A stretch of 64,000 nt of DNA, taken from assembly GCA_013339765.2 (NCBI GenBank), contig CM023454.1:151624480-151688479 (forward strand), in the 5' to 3' direction. This stretch comes from Haemaphysalis longicornis (lineage: Eukaryota > Arthropoda > Arachnida > Ixodida > Ixodidae). Below the pieces are notes generated by a model. It was not told the DNA's origin and made no database searches. It saw nothing but the letters and a program-made list of their open reading frames with translations. Numbering within the stretch: position 1 is the stretch's first letter; every line of letters starts with the position of its first letter. The translations under genes and the position numbers were made by a program. Shown here one piece after another: positions 1 to 9,630 of this stretch.

Positions 1-42
1 GTTGAAGATATCCGTGGACGTCGGCGTTGAGGTCGTCGTCTT

Positions 43-1887
43 CTACGTGCGGAAGCATGGCGTCGAGCATCGTAGTCGGCCTTCTACCGTAGACAGCTCG
101 AACGGCGTCAGCTGCGTCGTCTCCTGGATAGCCGTGTTGTACGCAAACGTGACATACGGGAGCACTTCGTCCCAAGTCTTATGTTCAACGTCAACGTACA
201 TTGACAGCATATCTGCGATTGTCTTGTTCAGACGTTCTGTTAGTCCGTTCGTTTGGGGGTGGTACGCCGTCGTTCTTCGGTGATCCGTGTTGCTGTAGCA
301 TAATACTCCTTGCATCAGCTCCGCAGTAAATGCCGTTCCGCGGTCTGTGATTAGTACTTCCGGGGCTCCATGTCGCAGCACAACTTGGCTTATAAAGAAC
401 TTTGCCACTTCTTGTGCAGTCCCCCTCGGAAGAGCGGCGGTCTCTGCGTAGCGTGTCATGTAGTCTGTCGCTACGACAATCCACTTGTTCTGTGATCGTG
501 ACGTAGGGAACGGGCCTAAAAGGTCCATTCCAATCTGTTGAAATGGTCTCGATGGGACGGCGATCGGTTGCAGAAGTCCGGCGGGTCTTGTCGGCGGCGT
601 TTTTCGTCGCTGGCAGTCACGGCAGCTCCGGACGTAGTGGGTGACGTCAGAGGTAAGGCCGGGCCAGTAGTACCTCGCCTTGATTTTTCCAATAGTGCGG
701 GCTGTGCCGAGATGTCCGGAAGACGGGTCGTCGTGGCACGCTTCCAAAATTTCGTCACGAAGGTCCGCGGGGATGACGAGAAGGTAATTCGCTCTCGTTC
801 CGGGGCTGAAATTCTTCTTCACGAGGACGGAGTTTCTCAGGCTGAATGCTGGTAAGCTGCGTTTGAAGGTCCTAGGAACGGCAACGTTGCATCCCTCGAG
901 GTACTCGATTATGACGCGTAAGTCGGGGTCGGCACGCTGCTGGGCGGCTAGGTCGCTCTCCGTCACGATCCCGAAGAACGCGCTGTCTTCATCAGAGTCT
1001 TGTGGTGGTGGGTCGACGGGGGCGCGGGACAGGCAGTCGGCGTCGGAGTGTTTCCTGCCGGATTTATAAACGACTGTAACGTCGAACTCCTGCAGGCGCA
1101 AGCTCCACCGCCCAAGACGGCCAGAGGGGTCCTTCAAATTGGCGAGCCAACAGAGCGCATGGTGGTCTGTTACAACCTTGAATGGCCTTCCATACACGTA
1201 TGGGCGAAATTTTGAAATCGCCCATATAATAGCCAGGCACTCTTTCTCAGAGGCAGAATAGTTTTTCTCCTCCTTCGACAGACCACGGCTGGCATAGGCG
1301 ATTACCCTTTCGCAGCCGCTTTGCTTTTGGACAAGGACGGCACCCAAGCCTATATCACTGGCGTCCGTGTGCATTTCCGTTTCGGCATTTTCGTCGAAAT
1401 GAGCGAGCACGGGCGGGCTTTGCAGGCGTTTTTGCAGCTCGCAGAATGCTTTTTCTTGGTCGTTTTCCCAGCTGAAAGGGGTGCTGTCTTTCGTCAAGCG
1501 CGTGAGTGGCTCTGCAATGCGTGCGAAGTTTGCGACGAAGCGCCGGTAGTATGCGCACAGCCCGAGAAATCTTCGCACGCCCTTCTTGTCTTTCGGCCTA
1601 GGGAAGTTCGCGATAGCTGAAGTTTTTGCCGGGTCAGGTAGGACTCCCGCGGCGTTGACGACGTGGCCCAAGAACTTGAGTTCCTCGTATGCGAAACGGC
1701 ACTTTTCAGGCTTCAGCGTCAACCCCGACGTACGAATGGCCTCGAGTACAGACTCCAACCTTTCAAGGTGTTCGTCGAAAGTCCGGGCGAATACCACTAC
1801 GTCGTCGAGGTATACCAGGCAGGTGTGCCACTTAAGGCCCGCTAGCACAGTGTCCATGACTCTTGAAACGTCGCTGGCGCTGTGCAC
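43..1887 (-). pseudogene. Gypsy-1 pol: RT palm end, RNase H and integrase
   Basis: This frame of about 614 codons begins inside the RT palm. The RT catalytic YLDD box is near residue 26 (YLDDVVVF), followed by the thumb (FLGLCAYYRRFV), RNase H (HTDASDIGLG, TDHHALCWL) and an integrase with the HHCC zinc-binding region (H...YVRSCRDCQRR). The DDE core is also visible: Asp in GMDLLG, Asp in ITDRGTAF and Glu in NGLTERLNK. All catalytic residues I looked for are present. The frame is broken from the upstream RT by a one-base loss near 1861-1866: Gypsy-2 has three T where this copy has two (61168 region). The final residues at 43-110 diverge, probably through another shift near the window edge. The product would make and integrate cDNA inside particles; here it is a broken copy. 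Confidence 0.9.
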
Positions 1888-1905
1888 AGCCCAAACGGCA
1901 TCACC

Positions 1906-2409
1906 TTAAACTCGTATAGGCCGTCTGGGGTTATAAATGCAGTCTTTCTCTCGGTCTCTCTCGTCCACTTCAATTTGCCAGTACCCGGTCTTCAGGTCCA
2001 TCGATGAGAAGTACTTCGCGTGGCAGAGGTGGTCGAGGGCGTCGTCGATTCGGGGGAGGGGGTACACGTCCTTTTTCGTGATTTTGTTCAGTCGCCGGTA
2101 GTCAACACAAACCTTAATGTGCCGTCTTTTTTCTTTACGAGTACGACGGGCGCAGCCCAGGGGCTTTTCGATGGCTGTATAATGTCGTCGCTGAGCATGT
2201 CGTCGACTTGAGTCCGGATGGCTTCCCGTTCGTGTGAAGAGACGCGGGTACGGTGACTGTCGGGTAGGTCGGGCTCCATCTTCGGTTATTATTCGGTGCT
2301 TCGCTAGAGGGGTCTGACGTAGTTTTGCGCTCGACGAAAAACATTCGCTATAGCGACGCAGCAAAGCCAATAATTTGTTCCGTTGTTCTTGCGGTAGCGC
2401 CGGATTCAC
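1906..2409 (-). pseudogene. Gypsy-1 pol: N-terminal reverse transcriptase
   Basis: The RT fingers and palm are visible as VCVDYRRLNKITKKDVYPLP and DALDHLCHAKYFSSMDLKTG, ending with TGYWQIEVDERDRE. These are the classic motifs before the YLDD box. The middle stretch (about 2105-2279) reads correctly only in the neighbouring frame, where SPWAAPVVLVKKKDGTLRF is seen. At least two compensating shifts (near 2280 and 2100) therefore disrupt this part. It continues into the 43-1887 frame after a further one-base loss. I place it as part of one pol polyprotein with the protease upstream. Confidence 0.85.
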
Positions 2410-3106
2410 GTCGAAGGGCTGCGGGAGCTTGAAGGTTTTCTACGGGTGTACGTTCAAAGTCGGCGACCGCGATCACGTCACTTGCTTCTTGCGCTTCTTC
2501 GAGGAATGCAATTGCCGCGCCCTTGTTTAAATGCTGGTACTCCTCGGTGAAATTAGTAACCAGAATGTGGGATTGGTGTTCCTTGAAGCGCGCAATGCCT
2601 CTTGCGACCGACACACCACGGTCGAGAAGCACCCTTTGATCAGTGTCTACGATAGCGTCGACGTCAGAAGCAGCATCTTCACAGTAGACTGCGACCATCA
2701 AGCTTGCGCGGGGTGGCAGGGTGACATGATCATCGGCAATCCTTACAGCAGCCCGTCGTTCGGGGTTCGGTTCCGGCGTCATGGAGTGATTGGGGGAAAA
2801 AGTTATTGACTTGGTCTGCAGATCGATTATTGCACCGTTGTCCATCAAAAAGTCCATTCCAAGAATTACGTCGCGGGAGCAGTTAGGCAGAATGACGAAC
2901 GCCGCAGGGTACGTTGTGCCGTCTATGGTGACGCGCGATGTGCACATTCCACTTGGCGTCACGAGGTGGCCTCCTGCTGTGCGTATGTGCGGACCGTCCC
3001 ATCTGGTCATAACTTTCTTCAGTTTAGACGCAAATGGTCCGCTCATTACCGAATAGTCAGCTCCCGTGTCTACGAGGGCGACTACGTCAAAGCCGTCGAT
3101 GGACAC
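2348..3106 (-). pseudogene. Gypsy-1 retropepsin-like aspartic protease
   Basis: The frame holds a retropepsin: active-site ALVDTGADYSVM near residue 12, the middle strands (TVTIDGT-like region), then VILGMDFL, the usual ILG motif before the C-terminal strand. The family cleaves the Gag-Pol polyprotein during particle maturation. The catalytic DTG triplet is intact. The frame overlaps the RT frame at its 3' end, as expected for a single pol precursor broken by indels. The start shown is simply the first Met; in the element the protease is probably made as part of Gag-Pol, so the true N-terminus lies upstream. Confidence 0.85.
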
Positions 3107-3388
3107 CTTGACGTCAGATGCAGTCTTCCTCGAGTTCGGGTTCGTCGGGGCGTCGTATCTCTGCTTGTACGTGTTGACGGTCGGGCAGTGTGCATCGTCG
3201 TTGTCGTCGTCTTCTCAACGGACGTCTTGGTCAGGTCGGGTACGCGTCGCGCCGTGTAGCTGTCGTCGTGTTCAGGAGTCTCGTTAGGGCTAGGTCGGGT
3301 CGTCGGGATGAGGGCATGTCGTGAATGATGGTCTTCAGCGAGGCGCTGCGTCGTTGGAGGGTTTTCATTTTTCCGCCGTTGTGCAACT

Positions 3389-4213
3389 TTACCTCCCGAA
3401 GTTGCTGCTTTTAGTTTCCCCCCGCGTGGGCTGGGGGACCTTCCACGTGAGGAAGTCAGCAGTGCTGCGGTGGTTCGGTGACTGAGACGGGTAGGGCGAC
3501 GGTGAGCGGTTGAAGCGGGCTGGTCCTCGGTTGGTGTTGGAGAGGTATTCTTCGATCTCAGCAGGGCGCTGGCCGTATCGGGGGCGTGGGGCGTCGACGG
3601 AGAACCCTCGCAAACCGAGCCTCTTGTAGGGACAGCGACGGTAGATGTGGTCGGCCTCTCCGCAGTGGTAGCACAGCGGGCGATTATCGGGCGTTCGCCA
3701 CACGTCGGTCTTCCTTGGCGTCTGGTATTGGTCTACAGGGCGTCGGGCGGGCGGCGTTGGACGGCGGTATGGCTCGGCCTCTTGACGACGGGTTGGAGCA
3801 GGGCGGGGTTGACGAACAGCCGAGGAGTAGGTCATGGCTTGTGGTTTGCGGGGTGCTTCCGACGGCGTAGAAGTTCCCAGTGCGTTTTGGACTTCTTCTC
3901 GGATTATGTCGGTCAGGGAAGCCACTTGAGGTTGCGGCGTCGTTGGAAAAAGCTTCCGAAGCTCCTCCCTGACCACTGCTCGGATGGTCTCTCGCAATGT
4001 ATCGGAGCTTCCATTTGCAGCACCGATGGTCTCCGAGAACAGCGCGTTGACAGGGCGGTCGTACTGCCTCGTTCGAATTTCTAGCGTCTTCTCCATCGCG
4101 GCCGCCTCAGACGCGAATTCGGCCACTGTCTTCGGAGGGTTACGGACTAGACAAGCAAAAAGCTCTTGCTTCACTCCTCGCATTAGAAACCTGAGCTTCT
4201 TTTCCTCGGTCAT
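3389..4213 (-). pseudogene. Gypsy-1 gag, C-terminal part with CCHC zinc knuckle
   Basis: This is the second half of gag. It has a helical capsid-like end (LRFLMRGVKQELFACL), then a Pro/Arg-rich linker, then one zinc knuckle CYHCGEADHIYRRC (C-X2-C-X4-H-X4-C), near residues 181-194. A basic Arg-rich tail follows. In gypsy elements this region binds the genomic RNA and assembles the particle. It is separated from the N-terminal gag frame (4262-4723) by a short out-of-frame stretch at 4214-4261, so the original single ORF carries at least one frameshift. Confidence 0.85.
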
Positions 4214-4261
4214 TTCAGGGTCTGCACGACGAAAAAAGTCGCTTCATCTCCTCAACGAAAA

Positions 4262-4723
4262 TCACGACTCCTTCGTTGGGGTGCTGCGTTCGAGTTTCAA
4301 GCAAAGCGCAGCTCGCTCTTTTCTCACCACGGTAGTGAAGGTCTTAAGGAACTCCCTCTTGAATTGAGTCCAGTCGGTCAAAGAGCTCTCATGGTTCTCG
4401 AACCAAGTTCGAGCAGCATCTTCTAAGTAAAAGAAGACATGCCGGAAAGTTTCTTCGTCGTCCCACCTGTTGAAGATGCGGACGCGCTCCAACTTCTCCA
4501 ACCATTCTTCGGGGTCTTCAGCGGGGGCTCCCCGGAACGATGGCGGTTCTCGGGGCTGCTGCAGGATGATTGGCGACGTTGTTTCTTGCACCATGGTGTT
4601 GGTTGCAGCGTTCCTTCTCTTGGGCCCTTCTGGCAGAAGACCGAACTCGGGTAGCAATCCTTGCAGTCGGGGGCTTTCTCTGGTTGGACTGGCTTGGCGG
4701 CTTCGAGATGTCGTAGAGGGCAT
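4262..4723 (-). pseudogene. Gypsy-1 gag, N-terminal part
   Basis: This frame starts 30 bp downstream of the LTR, at the position expected for gag, with Met at 4723. It contains PPSFRGAPAEDPEEWLEKLE, the retrotransposon gag signature (F-x-G ... DP-x-x-W), followed by FFYLEDAARTWFENHESS, the W/F-rich capsid helix. The family forms the particle shell. The reading continues in another frame at 4213, so gag is frameshifted. Its distance from the LTR makes this start convincing. Confidence 0.87.
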
Positions 4724-4734
4724 AAAGGCTTAGT

Positions 4735-4753
4735 ACCCAGCACCTCCACCAGA
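4735..4753 (-). promoter_or_regulatory. Putative tRNA primer-binding site of Gypsy-1
   Basis: Immediately inside the LTR, reading minus, the sequence is TGGTGGAGGTGCTGGGT. A TGG start next to the LTR is typical of a site pairing with the CCA end of a tRNA. A near-identical site (TGGTGGAGGTGCGGGGT) sits next to the gypsy LTR at 16108, which supports the call. The tRNA species was not identified. Confidence 0.6.
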
Positions 4754-5177
4754 TGTCGCGAAGACAAGGACGATGCAGTTGTCTTGAATGAGAAACACGT
4801 TTATTGGAGCGAACTTGTGCTCCCCTAACAACTCAAAAGAATACAGAGGCGGCGAAGCAGCGGTCAACAAAGTGACTTGCGTCGGCGAGTGTCGTCGAAT
4901 CGAATGCCCCGGCGTCCGCACTGCAGGCTTTTTATCTTTCGGCGCGCGTGGTTCTCGAAACGTCGATTCGCATCGAGAACATAGTAGATCCAAGAAGATT
5001 ATTCTGGGCTGTTCACGTTAGATCGGAATGCTCTCCCTATCACAACAGATAACACATGCGGCACAAAAAGAAAGAATGGAACACGCGCTTCCCTTGGCGC
5101 AGAGATAACGCGGACCGGCGCAGCCGGGAGGTAAAAGGAAAACACAAATAAACAAACCCAATGTATGGTTCGCGGCA
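4754..5177 (-). repeat. 5' LTR of Gypsy-1 (424 bp)
   Basis: On the minus strand this begins TGCCGCGAACC and ends with GCGACA, that is TG...CA. It aligns along its full length with 58574-58998: shared blocks include the cgacgcagttgtctt-like end, the tgtgctcccc/actcaaaa block and the cagccggg/ggttcgcgg end. A polyadenylation-like AATAAA (as tttatt on plus) lies near 4799. Only one LTR of this element is in the window, so the target duplication cannot be checked. Confidence 0.88.
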
Positions 5178-5645
5178 ATATCTTTCTGTGTGCACAATGT
5201 TTTAAGGTACAATCGGCCCTTTGATGAGTCTATTTTTCATCACCCGTTGCGTAACACCAGAAGTCTCTCGCTGGAGAACTTGAACCTTGCGCCAGTTTTC
5301 AACGTGTATGGAGAGCGGCTACTGCAGTTTAGCGGCGTTAAGACATGGAATGATGTACCGTACTTTGTCAAGCAGTCTCCCAATTTTTCTCGAACCCTGA
5401 AAAAACATTTATTAGATTAAGACTAAGGGCTGTTTGAATGTCATTGTGTGTTTCTCCACAATTTCATATATAAGTGCCTAAGCAACATGTTGTGAATTTG
5501 TGAACGTGTTGGCATTGCTCCATACGTATTCCCATGCATGTGTACCACGTATAATGCTGTACTATCTTAAGTTATATATTACTAATATTTCAATATTCAG
5601 CATTATTTTTGTGTTAAAAACCCACCTCTATGTATTTACTTCGTT

Positions 5646-5678
5646 CGGACCCGAGACCAGCCTTTGGCTATGGGTCCG
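5646..5678 (+). repeat. 3' UTR hairpin of the LINE fragment
   Basis: CGGACCC (5646-5652) pairs with GGGTCCG (5672-5678), and inside it AGCC pairs with GGCT around a TTT loop. LINEs of this group often need a 3' stem-loop and short terminal repeats for recognition by their RT; that role here is inference. Confidence 0.6.
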
Positions 5679-5724
5679 CGCAGTGTTATGCGAATGTTTT
5701 CGTTACTTTTTGCTGAATAAAAGT

Positions 5725-5746
5725 GAATTGAATTGAATTGAATTGA
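5725..5746 (+). repeat. GAATT tandem repeat ending the LINE
   Basis: About four copies of GAATT follow the AATAAA at 5716-5721. Short terminal repeats instead of poly-A are usual for CR1/L2-type 3' ends. Confidence 0.75.
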
Positions 5747-5764
5747 CCTCAACAATCTATTTCT

Positions 5765-6304
5765 TTGGGAGCTCTTCCTTCAACGCCTCCCACAGAACAT
5801 GGTATGGTACTTGCTACAAGCGCTAACATGCCACTGGAACAACTCGCGGAACTGGCTGACCGCATCGCGGACTATTCCCGGTCCCCAAGCATCGCCGCAG
5901 GCGCAGATACGCCCCCCCCCCCCCTTTCAAGGGACGAGTCTAGGCGTCGACTTGAGAGCCGCATTGATGAACTCAGCCATCAGCTGTCATCCCTCGCACC
6001 CCTCTTGCACCGACGCCGACGTGCATCCCGCGACCCGACTGGTACTCCCATCCCCGTCCCTGTTCTCAACATCGCTCCTCCGCTAACACGCGGTGAGCCT
6101 GGCCCTTCGGGCTTCTGTTGGTATCATCGTACCTTCGGCGCTGCCGCCCGCAAGTGCAGCCAGCCTTGCTCATGGACGGGAAACTGGGAGACCGGACACT
6201 GGCAGCGGCAAGTCGCCTCTTCTACATCACCGACAAGGTTACCGGCCACCGCTTCTTGGTCGGTACGGGAGCAGAGGTCAGCGTCACACCGGCCTCTTCG
6301 CTAG
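5765..6304 (+). pseudogene. Gypsy-3 gag C-terminal region
   Basis: The frame reads MPLEQLAELADRIADYSRS, a helical capsid end found in many arthropod gypsy Gag proteins, then a variable linker and FCWYHRTFGAAARKCSQPCS. The last motif has the C...H...C...C spacing that replaces a standard zinc knuckle in this lineage. A run of 13 C at 5912-5924 lies inside the linker and is a likely place for length errors. The frame then slips into the protease frame (6118 on). The N-terminal part of gag is absent. Confidence 0.78.
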
Positions 6305-6465
6305 ACCGACGACGCCGAGAAGTGAACTCCCCGTTAATCGCCAGTCAACAACTCGCCGATCAACACCTACGGCCAGCGGTGGCTCACAGTCAATTTTGGC
6401 CTACGTCGCACCTTCCGGTGGCTTTTCACAATTTCCGACATCAAGCAGCCCATTCTCGATGCTGA
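6118..6465 (+). pseudogene. Gypsy-3 protease, active-site Asp lost
   Basis: The frame reads LFYITDKVTGHRFLVGTGAE, which aligns with the retropepsin flap and active site. The catalytic triplet expected as D-T-G is G-T-G here: codon 6262-6264 is GGT where GAT or GAC is expected. Without the Asp the protease would be inactive. The frame overlaps gag out of register and continues in another frame toward RT near 6490. I see this as a dead copy; the base change is a direct observation. Confidence 0.75.
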
Positions 6466-6490
6466 TTTCCTGGCTTTCTACAACCTGGCC

Positions 6491-7262
6491 GTGGACGTCC
6501 ACTCTCGACGCCTCGTGGATATGACGACGACCCTTTCGGTACATGGCGTTCTCTTCTCTGCCACGGCGATCGGACTTCGAGCCTTTGTGCCATCTTCCGT
6601 GTACGAGAAGATACTTGCACATTTTCCTGCGATCACAAGACCCCACACGGGAGAGTCCCCAGTGAAGCACACCATCACCCACCACATCGTCACGAAGCGA
6701 CCCCCTGTCTTCTGTCGAGCACGTCGTCTCGCGGGATCACGTTATGCAATTTCTCGTCGAGAGTTCGTGCACAAGCTTAAACTGGGAATTATCCGTCCAT
6801 CCTCAAGCAACTACGCGTCAGCCCTGCATATGGTTCCCAAAAAGGACCGCGGTGACTGGCGGCCCTGCGGTTACTACCCGTGCCCTCAATGCGATCACCG
6901 TGCCGGACCGGTACCCGCTCCCGCATTTACAGGACCTCAGCGCGAATCTGGAAGGCTGCACGATAGTAAGGTGGACTTGGTCAAAGCGTATCACCAGATA
7001 CCTGTGGAGCCAGCAGACATACCGAAGACTGCCATCATTATACCATTTGGTCTCTTGGAATATATCCGCATGCCTTTCGGCCTGCCGTAACGCCTCCCAG
7101 ACCTTTCAACGTGCCATCGACTGAGGTTACCCGTAGAGTTTAGACTTTGTCTTTGCCTACCTTGACGACCTCATTGATCGCAAGCTCATCACCATCGGAG
7201 CACGAAGTGCACTTGCTAGCCCTTTTCACTCGGCCTTTGACGAATATGGTTTTGTCATCAAC
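6491..7262 (+). pseudogene. Gypsy-3 reverse transcriptase, first half
   Basis: Visible motifs in order: HHIVTKRPPVFCRARRLA, then SSNYASALHMVPKKDRGDWR, then VDLVKAYHQIPVEPADIPKT and EYIRMPFGL. The catalytic box FVFAYLDDL is out of frame at about 7146-7172. A frameshift lies near 6880-6950 and a stop at 7088. The sequence continues as GFVIN...  at about 7245 and then stops matching RT near 7268, where an inverted repeat begins. Confidence 0.82.
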
Positions 7263-7267
7263 CCTCC

Positions 7268-7347
7268 AAAATTACACCATCTTTCCGTAGGGGAACCCTG
7301 AGTAGTACGCAAAGCAGCCATGGGGTCGATTCAAGTGCCCATTAGTT
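7268..7347 (+). repeat. Left arm of a terminal-inverted-repeat-like pair
   Basis: This segment, starting AAAATTACACCATCTTTCCG, is the reverse complement of 9345-9420 with scattered differences. The closest part covers about 50 bp and similarity fades inward. It begins exactly where the gypsy RT stops, so it looks like the left end of an inserted element. Confidence 0.7.
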
Positions 7348-7414
7348 TTCAGTTCGTCGTACCCGTTAGTTGAGATGTACAGCTCGGAAAGGTGAAGGCC
7401 AGGGCTAAGAAGCT

Positions 7415-8982
7415 GTGCTCGCGGCTAAGTTTAGAAAATTGGAAAAGAGGCCCGATAAAGCTGAAGAATGTGGGTTGAGGATGTTCTTTTCAGCTAAAAC
7501 GCATAAACCCGAGCGACTCCTGCGGGTTATCGCTTCGGAGCGAGGAACATGGCAAAAAACTGTTGCCGTATTCCTGCAACAGGAACTTGGCCGGTTAGAT
7601 ATTAATGATCCATTTTTAATAACGAGCTCTCAGGAGGTGATTGACTATCTGAAATAACAGAGTGGATGCTCTGTAGCGGCCTCAGCATTGATGTGAAGGA
7701 TTTATATTATTCTCTCCCCCATGACGGACTCTTGAAAGGCGTTGAAGACAGTATTGACACCTTCGGAGCAGTGGCGTTTCAAAACAATGCAGGTGTGACC
7801 GTAGAAGGTTTCTTGGAGCTGCTTTCGTTTTACCTTAAGTCTACCTATGCAGAATGGGACGGTCACATCTCTCTTCAAAAGCAAGGTGTGTGCATTGGGT
7901 CATGCATCGCCCCCATTATCAGCGACCTATATTTGGCCGCGAAGAACCGAAATGTCGCCTCGCTGCTAGAAGGGTCAAAGGTCACTCACGTCTTTCGTTA
8001 CGTGGACGACTTTCTTGTTCTCATCTACGCGAACGGCGATCTTGACACAGGAGTGTCAACAACGCTAAAAGTGTTCGCGGATTTCTTAAAGCCGCTTGTA
8101 ATCACCCACGAGATTCCTGAACGTGGGAGTATTAGGTTTTTGAATCTCCGGCTTCGGTTTTATTACAAACATGTGTGCTGGGAATACGAGCCACGATCAA
8201 TGAAGCCGCTGCTTCCCCACTCTTCGGGCCACTCTAAACTAGTTAAACGTGGCAACGCTAACCTTTGCCTGAAAAACGCGCTTAACATATCTTGCTTTCG
8301 CAAGTGCGAGCACAGCCTGTTGGCGCAAGTTAATCGTCTAGGCAAGGCAGGATACGCACTGGCGCTTGTTACCTCTGTGGCAAATAAGCTCCTGGGAGAC
8401 GTCAAACGTTCCCTCAGAAACGAACCGCCCGAGGTTGACGTGAGTGACCAGGCCGAGGGGAAAACCGCAGTTGTCCCGTACGTACATCACCTTTCCCATA
8501 GGCTCAAGCAGATCAGTGCCCGCAGCACTGTGAAGGTAGTTTTCTCCGCTCCTGAAAAGCTTTCAAAGCTTTGTAAAGAAACTTCCCCAGGACAGAAGCG
8601 GAAAAGGACCTGCAAGGTCAAACACAAGAACAAGTTCCTTGCGTGTACCGAAAATGTGGTGTATGTAATTCCACTCTCCTATGGTCGCAAATAAGTCGGC
8701 CAGACATCCCGGTGTTTAAATGATCGGCTGCGGGAGCACAAATGGAATGTAGAACGTGGAAACACGGGGCACCTTAGTGCGCACTGCCGAGATTGTAAAA
8801 AGTGTAAAGAAAGTAAACCTGCCTTCAATCAGACTATAACAATAGTAAGACATCACAACCAGTTAACAAGGGAACTTATCGAAGCTTCTGAAATGGCCCG
8901 CCTGGGAGGGGACGCATGCGTGAGCAAGCCATCTCTGACTCTATCACAAAAGGAACTTTCGTATCTGAACATACGAATCTGA
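7415..8982 (+). pseudogene. PLE-1 reverse transcriptase with GIY-YIG endonuclease
   Basis: Two frames together cover the PLE core. 7415-7657 holds FFSAKTHKPERLLRVI; 7666 onward holds SIDVKDLYYSLPH, then FRYVDDFLVLI (catalytic YVDD) and RFLNLRLRFYY. The linker contains SGHSKLVKRGNANLCLKNAL. The GIY-YIG endonuclease begins ENVVYVIPLSYGRK and continues past an in-frame TAA (8692-8694) as VGQTSRCLNDRLREH. The TAA takes the place of the Tyr of the YIG-type motif seen in PLE-3 (YVGQTGRC). The frame then runs open to TGA at 8980-8982. Lesions are a frameshift near 7656-7666 and this one stop. Penelope enzymes prime reverse transcription at nicks cut by the GIY-YIG domain. Confidence 0.87.
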
Positions 8983-9019
8983 ATGCACGTGTCGCACAAG
9001 GTTCTGTCGAACAAATATT

Positions 9020-9245
9020 TTCATCATTTTTTCGGTTTTCGTTATTTTGTTTTATCATTGTTTTATTGTTTTATCGTATGGCGTGACCTCAAGAATGTAC
9101 CGGTGTGCGCACGATTTCTGTGTATATATATGCCTTCTTTTCCTAATGAATCTTAGTTGAAAGTAGCGCGTGTCCCTGTGCCTCTCGTGGTCCCTCGTTT
9201 ACGTTTTGCGCTTCGAACGGTCTTGCAATGGAATACCAACTTGCC
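9020..9245 (+). repeat. 3' pseudo-LTR of PLE-1
   Basis: Shares the motif TAGTTGAAAGTAGCGC (9154-9169) and TTTTGCGCT (9204-9212) with the pseudo-LTRs of PLE-2 and PLE-3, and ends with a homologue of the PLE ORF start (ATGGAATACCAACTTGCCC). AGCGC at 9165-9169 can pair with GCGCT at 9208-9212. Confidence 0.72.
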
Positions 9246-9344
9246 CAGACGTCCGCCTTAATCGGTTGAGGTACGTAGCTACCGTTATATTTACAGTTCG
9301 GTTTCCATGGTAACTACCACACTTTTCACTTACAGGAACTACGA

Positions 9345-9420
9345 AATGGGAACTTGCGTTGAGCCCATGGCTGTTTCGCATACTACTCAGGGCTCCCCTA
9401 CGGGAAGATGGTGTAATTTT
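9345..9420 (-). repeat. Right arm of the terminal-inverted-repeat-like pair
   Basis: Reverse complement of 7268-7347. Its outer end GGTGTAATTTT (9410-9420) mirrors AAAATTACACC (7268-7278). Similarity covers CCATGGCTG, CTACTCAGGG and CCCCTACGG blocks. Confidence 0.7.
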
Positions 9421-9436
9421 ATTCGATGCGACAGAG

Positions 9437-9630
9437 CTATATCCCTCCCTTGTTGTTGCGCCGTCCACACACCCCCTGCACATGCTCGGCTTGCTGAACG
9501 CCCGGTGGTGTTTTACCCTTTAATGGCTCCTGGAGCGACAGTGTTACCGGTGTCTTCCTGGGCCGGCCCGGGATGAGCCGAGCATGCGCAGTGGAGGTGT
9601 GGACGGCGCAACAACAAGGGAGGGACATAG
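9437..9630. repeat. Large hairpin: 54-bp inverted repeat
   Basis: 9437-9490 is the reverse complement of 9577-9630 with only a few mismatches (GCCGAGCATG ... GACGGCGCAACAACAAGGG ... TAG). The arms flank an 86-bp GC-rich loop. The element type is unknown; a foldback element or MITE remnant is possible. Confidence 0.8.

Larger units (their letters stand above)
1..5177 (-). mobile_element. Ty3/gypsy LTR retrotransposon (Gypsy-1), 3' part outside window
   Basis: Reading on the minus strand the order is LTR (4754-5177), primer-binding region, gag with a zinc knuckle, aspartic protease, reverse transcriptase, RNase H, then integrase. That is the Ty3/gypsy order. The window starts inside the integrase C-terminal region, so the 3' LTR is not visible. 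Its LTR is matched almost end to end by the LTR of Gypsy-2 at 58574-58998 (424 and 425 bp), which fixes both ends as TG...CA. The coding part is split by a few single-base shifts but otherwise keeps long frames, so the copy looks fairly young. It lies directly against a LINE 3' fragment beginning at 5178. Confidence 0.93.
5178..5746 (+). mobile_element. 3' end of a CR1/L2-like LINE
   Basis: The end of an ORF2-like frame (5190-5420) carries NVYGERLLQFSGVKTWNDVP then KTLKKHLLD-like residues and a stop. This is the usual C-terminal pattern of CR1/L2/Jockey-group LINEs, comparable to the end of the LINE at 61578-63299 (NVYGRRTISYLSAKLWNNVP). A 3' UTR with a hairpin, an AATAAA at 5716 and a terminal GAATT repeat follow. 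The 5' part is missing because Gypsy-1 begins right at 5177; the gypsy element probably inserted here or the LINE was already truncated. Confidence 0.8.
7388..9245 (+). mobile_element. Penelope-like element PLE-1, 5' truncated
   Basis: A Penelope-type RT followed by a GIY-YIG endonuclease, then a pseudo-LTR (about 9020-9245) ending in the same CAAC.TGCCCA-type start seen in PLE-2, PLE-3 and PLE-4. The 5' domain and any upstream pseudo-LTR are missing; similarity starts with KARAKKLCSRLS near 7388. It lies inside the pair of inverted repeats at 7268 and 9345. Confidence 0.85.
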
